Shown in pieces: positions 30,821-41,574 of a stretch of DNA of 64,000 nt. Location: assembly GCF_024679095.1 (NCBI RefSeq), contig NC_066544.1:3242283-3306282 (forward strand), given 5' to 3'. The notes beneath the pieces were generated by a model. The model saw only the letters and a list, made by a program, of their open reading frames with translations, made no database searches and had not been told where the DNA came from. The DNA is from Eriocheir sinensis. Lineage: Eukaryota > Arthropoda > Malacostraca > Decapoda > Varunidae. Within the stretch, counting starts at the first letter, position 1. Each line of letters begins with the position of its first letter. The translations under genes were made by a program, and so were the position numbers.

Positions 30821-32520
30821 GTTGTCTTAAGTACAGTATCCATGCTTATCAACCCGAGGCAAATTTATCAGGCAGATGTGCCAACAACACAAAATACACT
30901 CCATGAGAACACAGTAAGGAAGCCCAGTCTTGGCAGTGACCTTTCTCAGGAGCTCTAGGCTGTTCGGCCAGACAGCCTAGGCATCACCACCAACAACAAC
31001 CCGAGGCAAAAAATATGTACTTAAAACTAAATCCTGGTTTATTGCTTTTTGAAAGTTTTTTTTCATCCTACTGAAAATAATGCACTGGTTCCATAGGCCA
31101 TGAATAGCCAGCCAACCAACTAATTCTGAACATGGGTTTGCTGGAAAATAATAAATGAAAATACTCAATGCAATAAAATCAACACATGAATAACAGCAGA
31201 ATATGATTTGTACCTGTCTACTACTTTTGTGCAGATAGCTACATAAATTGCTTCTCCTAAGAGCACGAAAGCCCAGCTGTCTCAGGGTCATGCCACTCAA
31301 ATGTGGTTAATACAAAAACATAACAGGGTTAGGTGGGTGTGCAAGTGCTATATAAAACATCCCATACTGCACAACTACAACATCAAATAATGTCCTCATG
31401 AAGAAATACTCTGATTATTGCAATTTGGATTACCAGCAGTCATTATATACACTCGACCCTCGATTTAACGGATAAATGAACCAACGGACAAAATCTGGAG
31501 CGCAGAAATCAGTCCAAATCTTCTACATTTGATTCAGTTATGGCTTACCCTCTAATGATACCCAAAATAATAGTCAACAAAACAAACCTCCTCCTACCTT
31601 GCCTAAAAGTATATAGCTAGGAAGTATTATATCAAGAGAGGCAGAATTTTCGGTAAAAATTATCTCACTAGTCTCAGTCCAATTGCAGACAACAAGAAAT
31701 AAATAGGGCAAGGTCAGGCCTATAACTATCAACACACAGCCTACATATATACAGCAATACCCGGTAAGTCAAAGAACAGATACAGAGTAGATAAACATGT
31801 ACAGTAGGCCTACTACATGTACTACATAATAGTACCTACAACAAAATACGCACCAAAGCAAGGGAAAATTCGGTACAATTAATGAACAGCTGGCACCTAA
31901 ATTAAAATTATTGTTGCACACACACCTTTTTCTCCTCACCCGTACGTCAGATGGCCACCACCGGGGGTGTCAACAGCAACAATCAACTACACACGCAAAA
32001 ACACTATAGTCTGTTCAGAGCAAGAAGGCGGTTCAGGGTGGAGCTGGTATCGTCGTTTACCTCTACCCATGCTGCCAAATCAGCCTTCGTACATGCGTCT
32101 CTCTCTTATTTCCCATCCATGTGCTATTTGAAAGCGATATTTTATATATTCTGTATATAGTAAAGGAAGCTACATAGTACAATGAGTGTCGATGTTTAGG
32201 ATTATAACAAGGATTTGTATAAATTCTATGACATGTGGCAGCGATTTTTTCCCATGGTGCCACGTTGTGGTGTTGGTAGTGGTGGTGGTGGTGGTCGGTG
32301 TGTCCCCCTAGGTCCCTCCCCCGGGTCGAGAGGGAGAGAGAGGGAGAGAGAGAGATAAACAGATGGGTTGTGGGTGGGTAGGCCGGGAGAGAGTGCTAAG
32401 CTGATAATTGGTGGTCGAACTGGCAGAGCTGCACTCATGGGAATTCTGGAATCTGCCACACCTTGAACCGCCTTCATGCTCCGAACAGACTATAGCTGGC
32501 AAGTGCACACTCACACCAAC
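30821..32520. other. No gene recognised
   Basis: Notable items: CAACCCGAGGCAAA at about 30850 and 30999; a 9-bp-arm hairpin CTAGGCTGT...ACAGCCTAG at 30956-30980; and CTCGACCCTCGATTTAACGG at 31451-31470, which resembles one end of pogo/Tigger elements, though its partner end was not found. A 107-codon minus frame (31300-30977) matches nothing I know. Confidence 0.4.
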
Positions 32521-32524
32521 ATAC

Positions 32525-32710
32525 AATTTACAGGCACTCATTGCACAGAGTGCACCCTCGCGCTCACACCATTCCAACCAGAGTTAAATTAGGTTAGATT
32601 ACGTTAGGTTAGGTTGGTTTTAGTTAGGTTAGTTTTAGTTAGGTTAAGGTACATTAGCAGGAATGGATGTGAGCGCGAGGGTGCACTCTGCGTAATGAGT
32701 GCCCAATTTA
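32525..32710. repeat. Foldback: 50-bp inverted arms around TTAGG-like repeats
   Basis: 32525-32575 and 32661-32710 are inverted copies (core GAGTGCACCCTCGCGCTCAC) with a few mismatches. The 85-base loop holds irregular GTTAGGTTAGG/TTTTAGTTAGG units (32587-32650), close to the arthropod telomere repeat TTAGG. Confidence 0.85.
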
Positions 32711-33032
32711 CGTAGGTATACCATCCAAACCCGCACTCACACACAAGGAATAAACACTGACACGTACTCACACACCTATATAGATGTGTATCGATCTAGA
32801 AAAAAATGTACACACCTGAGACGCATATGTTTCGGCCCAAACAGGTTTTCTCCTGACGGTGGAAAGAGGCAACTGCACACCGTTACACAAGTAATACGAG
32901 CAACATAGGTACCGTACTGTGTGTTGCCTTCAATTCTGTTTTTAATATTTTACTAGAAGTGTGCTTCCTAGTTGTTAGGGTGACGCAACACAAATGTTAA
33001 ATTAAGAGGTTTATTCACATTATGCTGATATA

Positions 33033-33181
33033 TAATGGTAGCGAGCTTATTGAAATTAAGTAACAATATTATTTACAATTCATCACTGTTGGTAATGGTA
33101 GCGAGCACATGGATATTAATTAGCAATGCTATTGAGAACTCATTATGTTGGTAATGTAGCGAGCACACTGATATTAATTAA
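33033..33181. repeat. 60-bp tandem repeat split by the gypsy element
   Basis: Units starting TAATGGTAGCGAGC lie at 33033, 33093 and 33152 (period 60/59). The third continues after the gypsy element at 39518, and a fourth begins at 39553. Confidence 0.85.
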
Positions 33182-33587
33182 TGTTATGCCGGACGTGTTA
33201 CTTGGGTTCCGTGTCGCCGTCAGGAGACTCCGTGGGAGGGAGATATGTAAACACTTTGCACAGCTTCTGTAGTTTAATATTCTTCTTTAGTAGTACACTT
33301 CACTCTGACTCTTCACTTACCACTAGCTTACTATGACTGGGACTGGCCCTCTCTCGCCCTCTTCTCCTATATATATCCAGAACAGTACAGTCTAGAATAT
33401 TACAGTATATTTCAGATCATACAAGAACATGTAGCAAAAATATATGCGAGTTGGCAACACTTCCCGCCTGGCGCCTGGCCGCGCCCCGTGGGGCGCGGAC
33501 GGCTCGCCTTGCTCCCCGCCCCTTTGCTCGTTCCTCCGGGAGCCTTCTAGAGGCCTATGGTCGCCGGGGGAAGCTTCCAGCACAACA
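33182..33587 (-). repeat. Gypsy 3' LTR (relative to its coding strand)
   Basis: Differs from the other LTR at about 33262, 33468 and 33554. A TATATATA box read on the minus strand lies at about 33367-33376. Confidence 0.95.
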
Positions 33588-33652
33588 CTATCCCCCCCTC
33601 TTAATTGTGATCGTCCCGATCACACACTTAACTATGTACAAACATAAGATAA

Positions 33653-36600
33653 TTAATCAAAAACATAATAATCGTCGTATCGCTGTGGACGCCTGCGTTG
33701 TCTCTGTCTTCTGTTCGTTGCCTCCTGCGCGTCTGTCTCCTGGTGCGCCTCGTCGTCGTCCGCTTCTTGGGGTGTCCCTGGAACATCTGCCGAAGCCGGG
33801 AGGTTATCTCCCTCGGCTGAAAGGGCCAGGAGGCCTACGTCGTCGTCGACCTCCTCTCGGTCCTGGACGTCCCTTGCGTTTTCGTCGGCTGCTGGGTGTC
33901 TGTAGTTGTTCCAGGTGTAGTTTCCCGGACCGTGGTACCTCCATAGGCGGTTGACGTGGACAACTTTCGGCTTGGTCTTTTCCGTTCTCCGGATTCGGTA
34001 AGTCACGTCGGAGAGGCGTTCTAGCACAGTGTAAGGGCCTTCCCAGAGGCTCTGTAACTTCGGAGACTGTCCTTTCTTCCTCTGCGGGTTGTAAAGCCAG
34101 ACTCGGTCTCCTTCCTTGAAGTCAACGTGGCTTGCCCTCATATTGTAACCGCGCCGCTTTATGGCCTCCCCGGAGAACTTCAAGGCACCTCGGACTTGAT
34201 GGTGCACCTCTTCCAGCCGTTCCTCTAGTTAACGCAAAACTGGAGGCGTCCCTTGGAAGGCTTTCCCCAGGAGGCCTTCCTGTCAGTAGAACCACCGGCA
34301 ATCGCAGCTCACGTCCAAACATCAGCTTTGCCGGTGAATACCCCGTAGTCTCGTGGGCGGCAGACCTGTAGGCCATGAGAAGCGCAGGCAGCTTCTGATC
34401 CCATGAAGACTGATCATTGTTGCACTGCTTGGCCAACTCCTGGCCCAGCGTCCAATTAAACCTCTCCACCATTCCATCTGACTGTGGGTGCAGAGGGGTG
34501 GTCCGGGTCTTCTTGATACCCAGAAGCTTGCAGCACTCAGCAAGGACTGTTGACTCAAAATTCCTTCCCTGGTCGGAATGGAGCTCGTTAGGCACACCGA
34601 AGCGACAGAAGAACTCCTCCACCAAAACCTTGGCGATGGTAGTGGCTTCCTGGTCAGGGATGGCGTAGGCTTCCGGCCACTTGGTGAAGTAATCCATTGT
34701 GACACAGATGTACCTATTTCCGTTCGTCGTCAGAGGCAAGGGTCCTGCTATATCCACTGCCACCCGTTCCATGGGAGCTCCAACCTGGTATAGTTGCAGT
34801 GGGGCACGGTGACGCTTCTTGGGGCCCTTCTTTGCACAGCACACCTCACACGCGTGACACCATTCTTCCACGTCTTTCCTCATGCCAACCCAGTAGAACC
34901 TTTGGCGCAGGCGACTCAGTGTCTTCTTTACCCCTAGGTGTCCGCTGGTGATGCTGTCGTGCATTTCTTTCAAGACGCCTTCCCGGGACTTCACAGGTAA
35001 CACCGTGGACCAGTAGTGGTCAAGACCATCATGAGAGACCCAGCGTCGCTGCAACACCCCGTCGTCTATCCGAAGAGTGTCCCACTGAGTCCAGTAATTC
35101 TTGGTGGTAGGGCTTTCTCTCGAGATTACTTCCCACCCAGGTCGCGTTGACGACTGACTCAGCCACTCCATAATTGGTCTCAGATCTCGGTCCTCCCGCT
35201 GCAGTTTTCCCAAGTCTTCCCATGGCACCTCCGCTGTCTGTTCCACTGTAGTGCGGCGGCACATATTCTGGACGCTTTCCTCTGGAGGCAATGTTGACAC
35301 TCCGGTAGGCATGGGCGCCGGCTCAAGCTGTCCGCGTTACCGTGTGTTAGTCCAGATCGGTGCACAATAGTGTAGTGATGCTGCTCTAGTTTACCTATCC
35401 AGCGAGCAAGCTGGCCCTCAGGGTTTTTCAGTGACTTCAGCCACCGCAATGCAGCGTGATCCGTGCGGATGGTGAAAGTTGCACCGTACAGGTAAGCATG
35501 GAAAAAGTCAAGGCTCTTGACTACTGCCAGGAGTTCTTTCCGGGTCACGCAATAGTTTTTCTCGGCTGGGGTGAGCTTCTTGCTGAAGTAGGCCACAACC
35601 CGTTCCATGTCGGCACATGCCTGAGATAGCACTCCACCAATTCCCTCATCACTGGCATCACAATCCAGTATAAAAGGCTTAGAGGGGTCTGGGTAGGTGA
35701 GTACGGGCGAGCTGATGAGGGCCTCCTTGAGCTTCTCAAAGGCAACCTGAGTTTCCACTGTCCACTCAAACTTGCGCTCCTTCTTCGTCAGGAGGTGCAG
35801 TGGTGCAGCAATCGTAGCGAAGCCTTTCACAAACCTGCGGTAGTATGAGCACAACCCGAGGAAGCTCCGCAGCTCCTTCACGTTGGTGGGTGTCGGCCAG
35901 TCCCTTACCGCAGCCACCTTCTCAGGATCAGTGCGTACTCCAGACTCGCTCACGATGTGTCCCAAGTATTGGACCTCCTTTTGGAACAGACAGCATTTCT
36001 TCGGGCTGAGCTTAAGGTGTGCAACTCTAAACCGGGCGAAAACCTCTGATAGCCTTTCCATCTCCTGCTCGAAGGTCTGGCCAAAGACAATCACGTCGTC
36101 GAGGTAGATGAGTGCCGTCTTCCAGTGAAGTCCCTCCAGCACCCTCTCCATCAGCCGCTCAAACGTGGCCGGCGCGTTGCACAGGCCAAAGGGCATGACC
36201 TTAAACTGCCACAGGCCTTGACCGTAGGAGAAGGCTGTTTTCTCTTTGTCCTGTTCCGCCATTTTGACTTGGTGATACCCAGACTTCATATCCAGTGTTG
36301 AAAACCACTTGGAGCCCACCAAGGCGTCGAGCGTGTCGTCGATCCGTGGGAGTGGGTATGAATCCTTGATGGTGAGATCGTTGAGGGCTCGGTAGTCCAC
36401 GCAGCACCTGAGGGAACCGTCCTTTTCCTGACGAGCACTACAGCAGACGCCCACGGGCTGCTGGACCGCTTGATTAACCCTTGTTGCCGGAGATCATCCA
36501 TTACCTCATCCATCTCCTTGCGACGGGCTGGTGCCATCCTTCGAGGAGCTTGCTTCACTGGGCGGTGGCTACCTGTGTCGATGTGGTGCTCTACCAGGTC

Positions 36601-37536
36601 CGTACACCCCAAGTCCAGGTCTCCTGTGGAAAACACATCTGCATTTCTCACGAGAAGCTCCCTGAGCTGTTCCACTTGGGGTTCCTCTAGACACTTGGAG
36701 CTCCTGTCAAACAGGTCGCACAGGTAGTCAGGCAGCTCCTCCTGGGGCTTCGTCAGGGTTCTCCTGCAGACACAGGTTCTTGGTTTCTGGTCGATCTCTT
36801 GGCACAACCCCACCATGGTCCCTTGTTTTATTTTCTTTGGGCTGAAGGAGACATTGGCCACGACGACAGGCACTTCCGCTGCAGCAGGGTCTACCAAAGT
36901 ACTGCCTACAATCACCCCGTTTTCTACCGGGCATCGACTTCCACTCTCTACCACACACAGGCTAGCCGGGGGGGCACCCGTAATTTGACAGGGTAACAGC
37001 ATCTCCGACCTCGGAGGAATAATGGTGGTGCGCTTGACCGTCACTGGCAGGTCTTCCTTGTTCACAGTCGTCAGTGGCACCCTCCTTCCTCTTACAGTCA
37101 GCTGCTTAGCGCGTTAGACCAGCTCGCACCTGTGGGAGACAAGATAATCCATACCTAGGATGCAGGGGTCATCCATGTCGGCCACGTACACAGAGAGGAA
37201 CTCTTCCTTTCCTCCGAGCTCAAACTTCACGTCCACTGGGCCTCTGAGCTCTGCGTAGTGTCCTGTGACTCCGCACAGTCGATGCGGCGTCTTAGGAAGC
37301 CGACGATGACTCACCACGTCAGGCCGCACCAATGTGCGTTCCGAGCCTGTGTCGACGACCACAGGCCACAACACTCCGTCAACCTTGCCCTCCACTTGGC
37401 AGCTTGTCATGGTGGTTCTCCTGCACACTGATATCTTCGGGGCATGTACAGGACAGACTGGTCGTTGCCCCCGTGAACCAGTCCTTCTTAGTTTCCCGAG
37501 TGGTGGTCCCTCGTTGGGGGAAAATTTTTCCGACAC
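33653..37536 (-). pseudogene. Gypsy Pol (protease, RT, RNase H, integrase), broken
   Basis: Protease at 37536-37114 with VVDTGSERTLV. The frame is closed by an in-frame TAA (37116-37114) just after DYLVSHRCELV and resumes at 37080. RT runs from about 36500 to 35700 (VDYRALNDLT, MPFGLCNAPATFERLM, catalytic YLDD near 36105). RNase H follows (DCDASDEGIGGVLSQ, RTDHAALRWL), then integrase at 35312-34122 (H-H-C-C zinc region, VDIAGPL, SDQGRNFES, DGMVERFN) and a GPY-type tail with WEGPYTVLERL ending DDYYVFD at 33653. Frame changes occur near 36428, 35325 and 34228; each looks like a 1-base loss. The combination of young LTRs with several single-base indels could be real decay or assembly error. Confidence 0.9.
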
Positions 37537-39041
37537 TCATTCTTCCAGGGCGCCTTTTCTCCACAGGTCCAGCACTTGGGTCCTTCCCTGGGCTTCTTCT
37601 TAGCGGCACCTTCATATTCCTTCTTCCTCTTATAGCATTCGTTCTCCTTGTGCCCAACCTTCTCGCAGTACCAGCACTTTCCTTGGAACCTGTCTGTGTC
37701 GCTGACAGCGCCCTTTCGTGCCCTAAAGCCAGAAGTCGAGTCGTCCCTGAAGCTTGACAAGCTAGACCTAACAAAGGACTCAAACTCCATGGCACGTGCC
37801 AGAGCTTCCTGCATTGATGTTGGCTTAGCTTGGTTCACTTGTATCTTCAGCTGAGGGCTGTCCAGGGCATCGATGAATTGATCACGCAGCAAAACCGTCA
37901 GCAGGTCAGGGTTGGCACCTGGGTATGCCTTGTGCGCCATGCTCTCAAGGTCCTGAGCGAGTTCCTGAAGAGACTCGCCGCGCCTTCTGTTGCGGGTTCT
38001 GAACCTAACCCTGAAGAGCTCGTTCTGGTGCTTGGTCCCATATCGTTGCTCCAGCGCCTGTGCCAGCCCGCTGTAGCTGCCCTTTGTCGCATTGTCGAGC
38101 TGAGCAAGGACCTCCAGCGCCGCCCCTTTCAGGCTAGTGGCCAGCTGTACCGCGCACTCTTGGTCATCCCATCCGTTCCGAGCTGCCAACAGCTCAAACT
38201 GAGCGCGGTAAGCCTCCCAGGAGACCTTGCCATCAAACTCCTGAGGCTTCTTTCTAACAGGCGAACCCAGCAGACCCATGGGGCTGGCGGAACTTCTTGC
38301 GGGGATAAACTCAGGCGAAACAGGGCTCAAACTACCCCGGACTTGCGTAGGAGAAGCATCTTGGGTACAACTAGCCCCTGCAGGCACTGGCTGTCCGTTT
38401 CCAGCCAAGCAGTCTTCAAGGGCCTTCACTCTGTCACTTACGTCACAAACTGCCTGTTCAGTACGGTTCACCTTTCCTTGCACTTCTAATATTTCTTTGT
38501 GTGTCGTCTCCCGTACCACCTCCATCTCTTGTTGAAGATTTGTGTGTTCTTTCTCCACTTCTATCAGGCGTTGTCCCAAGTTCGTGGTTACATCAGTCAT
38601 TTCTCTTCGCACTGACTCACTTCCATCTTGTACTGCTTTAAGCTGTAGCTGTAATCCTGTGAAGCGATCTTCTAGCTGTTCTTTGAGTTCTTGGAGTGCT
38701 CTTTCTTGTTGTTGCGGTGCTCTTTCTTGTTGTTGCGGTGCTCTTTCTTGTTGTTGCGGTGCTCTTTCTTGTTGTTGCGGTGCTCTTTCTTGTTGTTGCG
38801 GTGCTCTTTCTTGTTGTTGCGGTGCTCTTTCTTGTTGTTGCGGTGCTCTTTCTTGTTGTTGCGGTGCTCTTTCTTGTTGTTCTTTGAGTTCTTGGTGTGC
38901 TCTTTCTTGTTGTTCTTTGAGTTCTTGGAGTGTTCCTTCTTGTTGTTGCTGTGCTCTTTCTTGTTGTTCTTTGAGTTCTTGGAGTGCTCTTTCTTGTTTC
39001 TCCCCCTGTAGTCTCAAGGCTTCCAAAAGTTCAGTCAACAT
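37488..39041 (-). CDS. Gypsy Gag polyprotein, 517 aa, intact frame
   Basis: Structural protein of the element's virus-like particle. ATG at 39041. Residues ~1-150 are a glutamine/glutamate-rich coiled coil containing about eight tandem QQQERAP heptads, encoded by a 21-bp repeat at 38704-38890. Residues ~260-430 form a capsid-type domain (FDGKVSWEAYRAQFELLAAR, LAQDLESMAHKAYP). Two knuckles follow: CWYCEKVGHKENEC is canonical, while CWTCGEKAPWKNEC has Pro where the zinc-binding His should be. The frame ends at 37488 and overlaps the protease frame by about 49 bases, suggesting a programmed frameshift or an indel. Confidence 0.92.
   Translation of the reverse strand: MLTELLEALRLQGEKQERALQELKEQQERAQQQQEGTLQELKEQQERAHQELKEQQERAPQQQERAPQQQERAPQQQERAPQQQERAPQQQERAPQQQERAPQQQERAPQQQERALQELKEQLEDRFTGLQLQLKAVQDGSESVRREMTDVTTNLGQRLIEVEKEHTNLQQEMEVVRETTHKEILEVQGKVNRTEQAVCDVSDRVKALEDCLAGNGQPVPAGASCTQDASPTQVRGSLSPVSPEFIPARSSASPMGLLGSPVRKKPQEFDGKVSWEAYRAQFELLAARNGWDDQECAVQLATSLKGAALEVLAQLDNATKGSYSGLAQALEQRYGTKHQNELFRVRFRTRNRRRGESLQELAQDLESMAHKAYPGANPDLLTVLLRDQFIDALDSPQLKIQVNQAKPTSMQEALARAMEFESFVRSSLSSFRDDSTSGFRARKGAVSDTDRFQGKCWYCEKVGHKENECYKRKKEYEGAAKKKPREGPKCWTCGEKAPWKNECRKNFPPTRDHHSGN
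38704..38890. repeat. 21-bp tandem repeat in gag
   Basis: Nearly identical 21-bp units (TTGTTGTTGCGGTGCTCTTT plus one base) encode one heptad each, so copy-number change alters coiled-coil length without breaking the frame. Confidence 0.93.
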
Positions 39042-39111
39042 GTCGTCCCTCTGGGTAGCTTGGGAACGAGTCTACATGGCGAAAAACAAATGCCTACACT
39101 CCTGACACCAG

Positions 39112-39517
39112 TGTTATGCCGGACGTGTTACTTGGGTTCCGTGTCGCCGTCAGGAGACTCCGTGGGAGGGAGATATGTAAACACTTTGCACAGTTTCTGT
39201 AGTTTAATATTCTTCTTTAGTAGTACACTTCACTCTGACTCTTCACTTACCACTAGCTTACTATGACTGGGACTGGCCCTCTCTCGCCCTCTTCTCCTAT
39301 ATATATCCAGAACAGTACAGTCTAGAATATTACAGTATATTTCAGATCATACAAGAACATGTAGCAAAAATATATGCGAGTTGGCAACACTTCCCGCCTG
39401 GTGCCTGGCCGCGCCCCGTGGGGCGCGGACGGCTCGCCTTGCTCCCCGCCCCTTTGCTCGTTCCTCCGGGAGCCTTCTAGAGGACTATGGTCGCCGGGGG
39501 AAGCTTCCAGCACAACA
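39112..39517 (-). repeat. Gypsy 5' LTR (relative to its coding strand)
   Basis: Same length as its partner, with a TATATATA motif at about 39297-39306. It would drive transcription leftward into gag. Confidence 0.95.
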
Positions 39518-39599
39518 TTAACAATGCTATTGACAACTCATTATTCTGTTGGTAATGGTAGCGAGCTTTTACCGATTTACTTTACAATACTGATTTCAA

Positions 39600-40930
39600 C
39601 TCATCATTCCAATCACCTTAAAGGGCTCAGTCATCTCTTGGACTATTACAATTACATGAAGATGTGATTAGGCCATAGCCTAAACACTTAACCGTTGTTA
39701 AATAACAGCTACCCTAATCAGGGTTCAATGATACATGATTATTACTGAAAATATTTCCTACCACCGATATGTGTTCACAGGGTTGATCATGGAAGCACGG
39801 TAGTCATGGGGGTTCAGGACACTAAGGAGGTGGTCATGAGTCCCCACAACCATTGGGTTAAACAAATGACTAACAAAAAAAAGTATCCTTTTCTATTACT
39901 GAATTAATCATGGGATGAGACATTCGTGCTCCTAAAATACCAGAGGATGGGCATCGAAGCCCAACAAATGGGTAACTTTACATTCTAACACAACAAGGGG
40001 GTAACCACTCAATCAGTAGGGAGCCTGTTGGGAGGAGAGGCGAGGCTTGACTGACTTAACCGTTATCGGTATAATAATAACATTGTAACACTAAATATAT
40101 CACTATCCGTTGGGATTAACTTCACACGTACCTGTTGGGAGGAGAGGCGAGGCTTGACTGAATATGCAGCTCTCGCGCTTTCCCCAACTCGACTCCTCCC
40201 CCACCCCTTGGCGTGGCTGCCGGCTAACTAGAACCGAACGGTGGTTGTTGTTACAGATACTTGGCCTGTTCCGCTAACTCAGGAGTTCAGAGACAGCCGT
40301 TCCTCTCTCCCACGTGACTTAGGTGAAAAATTCCTCCTCGTTGTTCCCCGTAAAAGAAAACCTAACTTAACCATCCTCGGCACCTTCACTATGAGTCAGA
40401 CCCACGCGATGCTGACCCGTCACTGGTTCGTCTGTCTGTCTGAATGTCTGCCCGGCCGCACCATCACCTAATTCACAAGCACACATCGGTCATTACAGGT
40501 TATCGATTTTTCCTAGTTTTCCCCGCATTACAGCTGTACTACACCACACGAAACACATCCACACACATCATACTGTTAGTATTAGATGCAAACGGCAGGT
40601 CAGAGCAACAAGGAAATCACCAAAGACGGGGAAGGGCGAGAGCGATCTTACTGTACATGTTCTTGTGTATTTGCTGGGGCCCGTGTAGGCTGTGGTACCA
40701 CAGCCTCTAGGTAGTGCCCCAAAGGTGCAAATAGCAGGTGGATGACTGTTAGAGTCGAGTTGCTCTGTTTTCTTGAGAAAGGTTCTGGTGAGTTTTAGGA
40801 TCTTGAAGGCCTGGCCAGGGTCTTGGTTACCACTCAGGAGGTCAGATACTGTGGGTCTGTGGATGTGAAGTGAGGCCAGTGACTGGAGGAGTTTCCCTGG
40901 TTCTGGTGTTTTTCCCTCCAAAAACCACTT
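39600..40930. other. No gene recognised; 30-bp direct repeat
   Basis: CCTGTTGGGAGGAGAGGCGA plus ten more bases recurs exactly at 40024-40053 and 40131-40160. The rest has promoter-like GC-rich patches (40170-40330) but no supported frame. Confidence 0.5.
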
Positions 40931-40931
40931 G

Positions 40932-41420
40932 ATCTTGATTTTACAGGAGACTCAACAGCTTCCCCTTGAGTCAGGCCTTTGGAACAGCAACTCCTGTAAA
41001 GAAAAGTAGGTAAATTTATCGCAGAGGTCAGAATAGGATTTGGGGGTTGAAGCTATTTTTTCCTGATAGATTTCGATGTGCTCTTTATGAATTATAATTT
41101 TTTCCATCGCAATTTTTTTTTTTGCCCCCCCACCCCCTCCTAACCAAACCAAAACTAACCTAAATTCCAGGGGGGAAGGAAATTTTTTTTTTCATTTTTT
41201 CAATTAGAAAAAATCCCCCCTGCCCCCTAACGTAACCAAAACTAACTTAAAAAAAATGCGATGGAAAAAATTGTCAGATTTATAATCAGCATATCGAAAT
41301 CTATCAGAAAAAGTAGTTTCAACCCCAAAATCCTATTCTGACCACTGTGATAATAATACCGAAAAATACATACGAACAATACACAGCATACACAATATAT
41401 TCTCTAAACCTGGCACACCA
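40932..41420. repeat. Dispersed repeat pair and degenerate inverted repeat
   Basis: 40932-41000 (GATCTTGATTTTACAGG ... TTGAGTCAGGCCTTTGGAAC) and 41365-41420 (ACATACGAACAATACACA) match consecutive parts of 43180-43330, so one element was split here. The intruder is a foldback: 41027-41110 is repeated in inverse at 41262-41343 (GGTCAGAATAGG, GATAGATTTCGAT, TTTTTTCCATCGCA shared). Confidence 0.7.
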
Positions 41421-41574
41421 CTTCTCTCCAAATATTCCTTCACTGCCACAATCATCTTTTCAGTCGTCTCCCCACATAGTCCCAGTAGCAACACCATCCA
41501 TTCTCTACCTTTCATTCTCTACATCCCAGTTCTAACAGAACTGCTCTCATCATTTCCCTTCTACCGTTTACTGT

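Larger units (their letters stand above)
33182..39517 (-). mobile_element. Complete Ty3/gypsy LTR retrotransposon
   Basis: Two 406-bp LTRs beginning TGTTATGCCGG and ending CACAACA (on the plus strand), a 4-bp TTAA duplication at 33178-33181 and 39518-39521, and gag-protease-RT-RNase H-integrase on the minus strand. I count three substitutions between the LTRs, indicating a young insertion. A minus-strand primer-binding site TGGTGTCAGGAGTG at 39110-39097 fits a tRNA-Leu 3' end, one base inside the LTR, and a purine tract AAGAGGGGGGATAG lies next to the other LTR (33601-33588). Confidence 0.96.

Noticed and set aside
30977..31300. 107-codon minus-strand frame as a gene
   Set aside because: No motif, no splice context, AT-rich surroundings, and one end overlaps simple repeats.
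31451..31470. Tigger/pogo element
   Set aside because: One end-like motif (CTCGACCCTCGATTTAACGG) is present, but no inverted partner, TA duplication or transposase was found.
32580..32660. True interstitial telomere array
   Set aside because: Units are irregular and few and sit in the loop of an inverted repeat; more likely part of a foldback element.
33444..39105. Plus-strand frames opposite the gypsy element
   Set aside because: All are shadows of gag/pol or LTR sequence; the Cys/Leu-rich ones mirror the 21-bp gag repeat.
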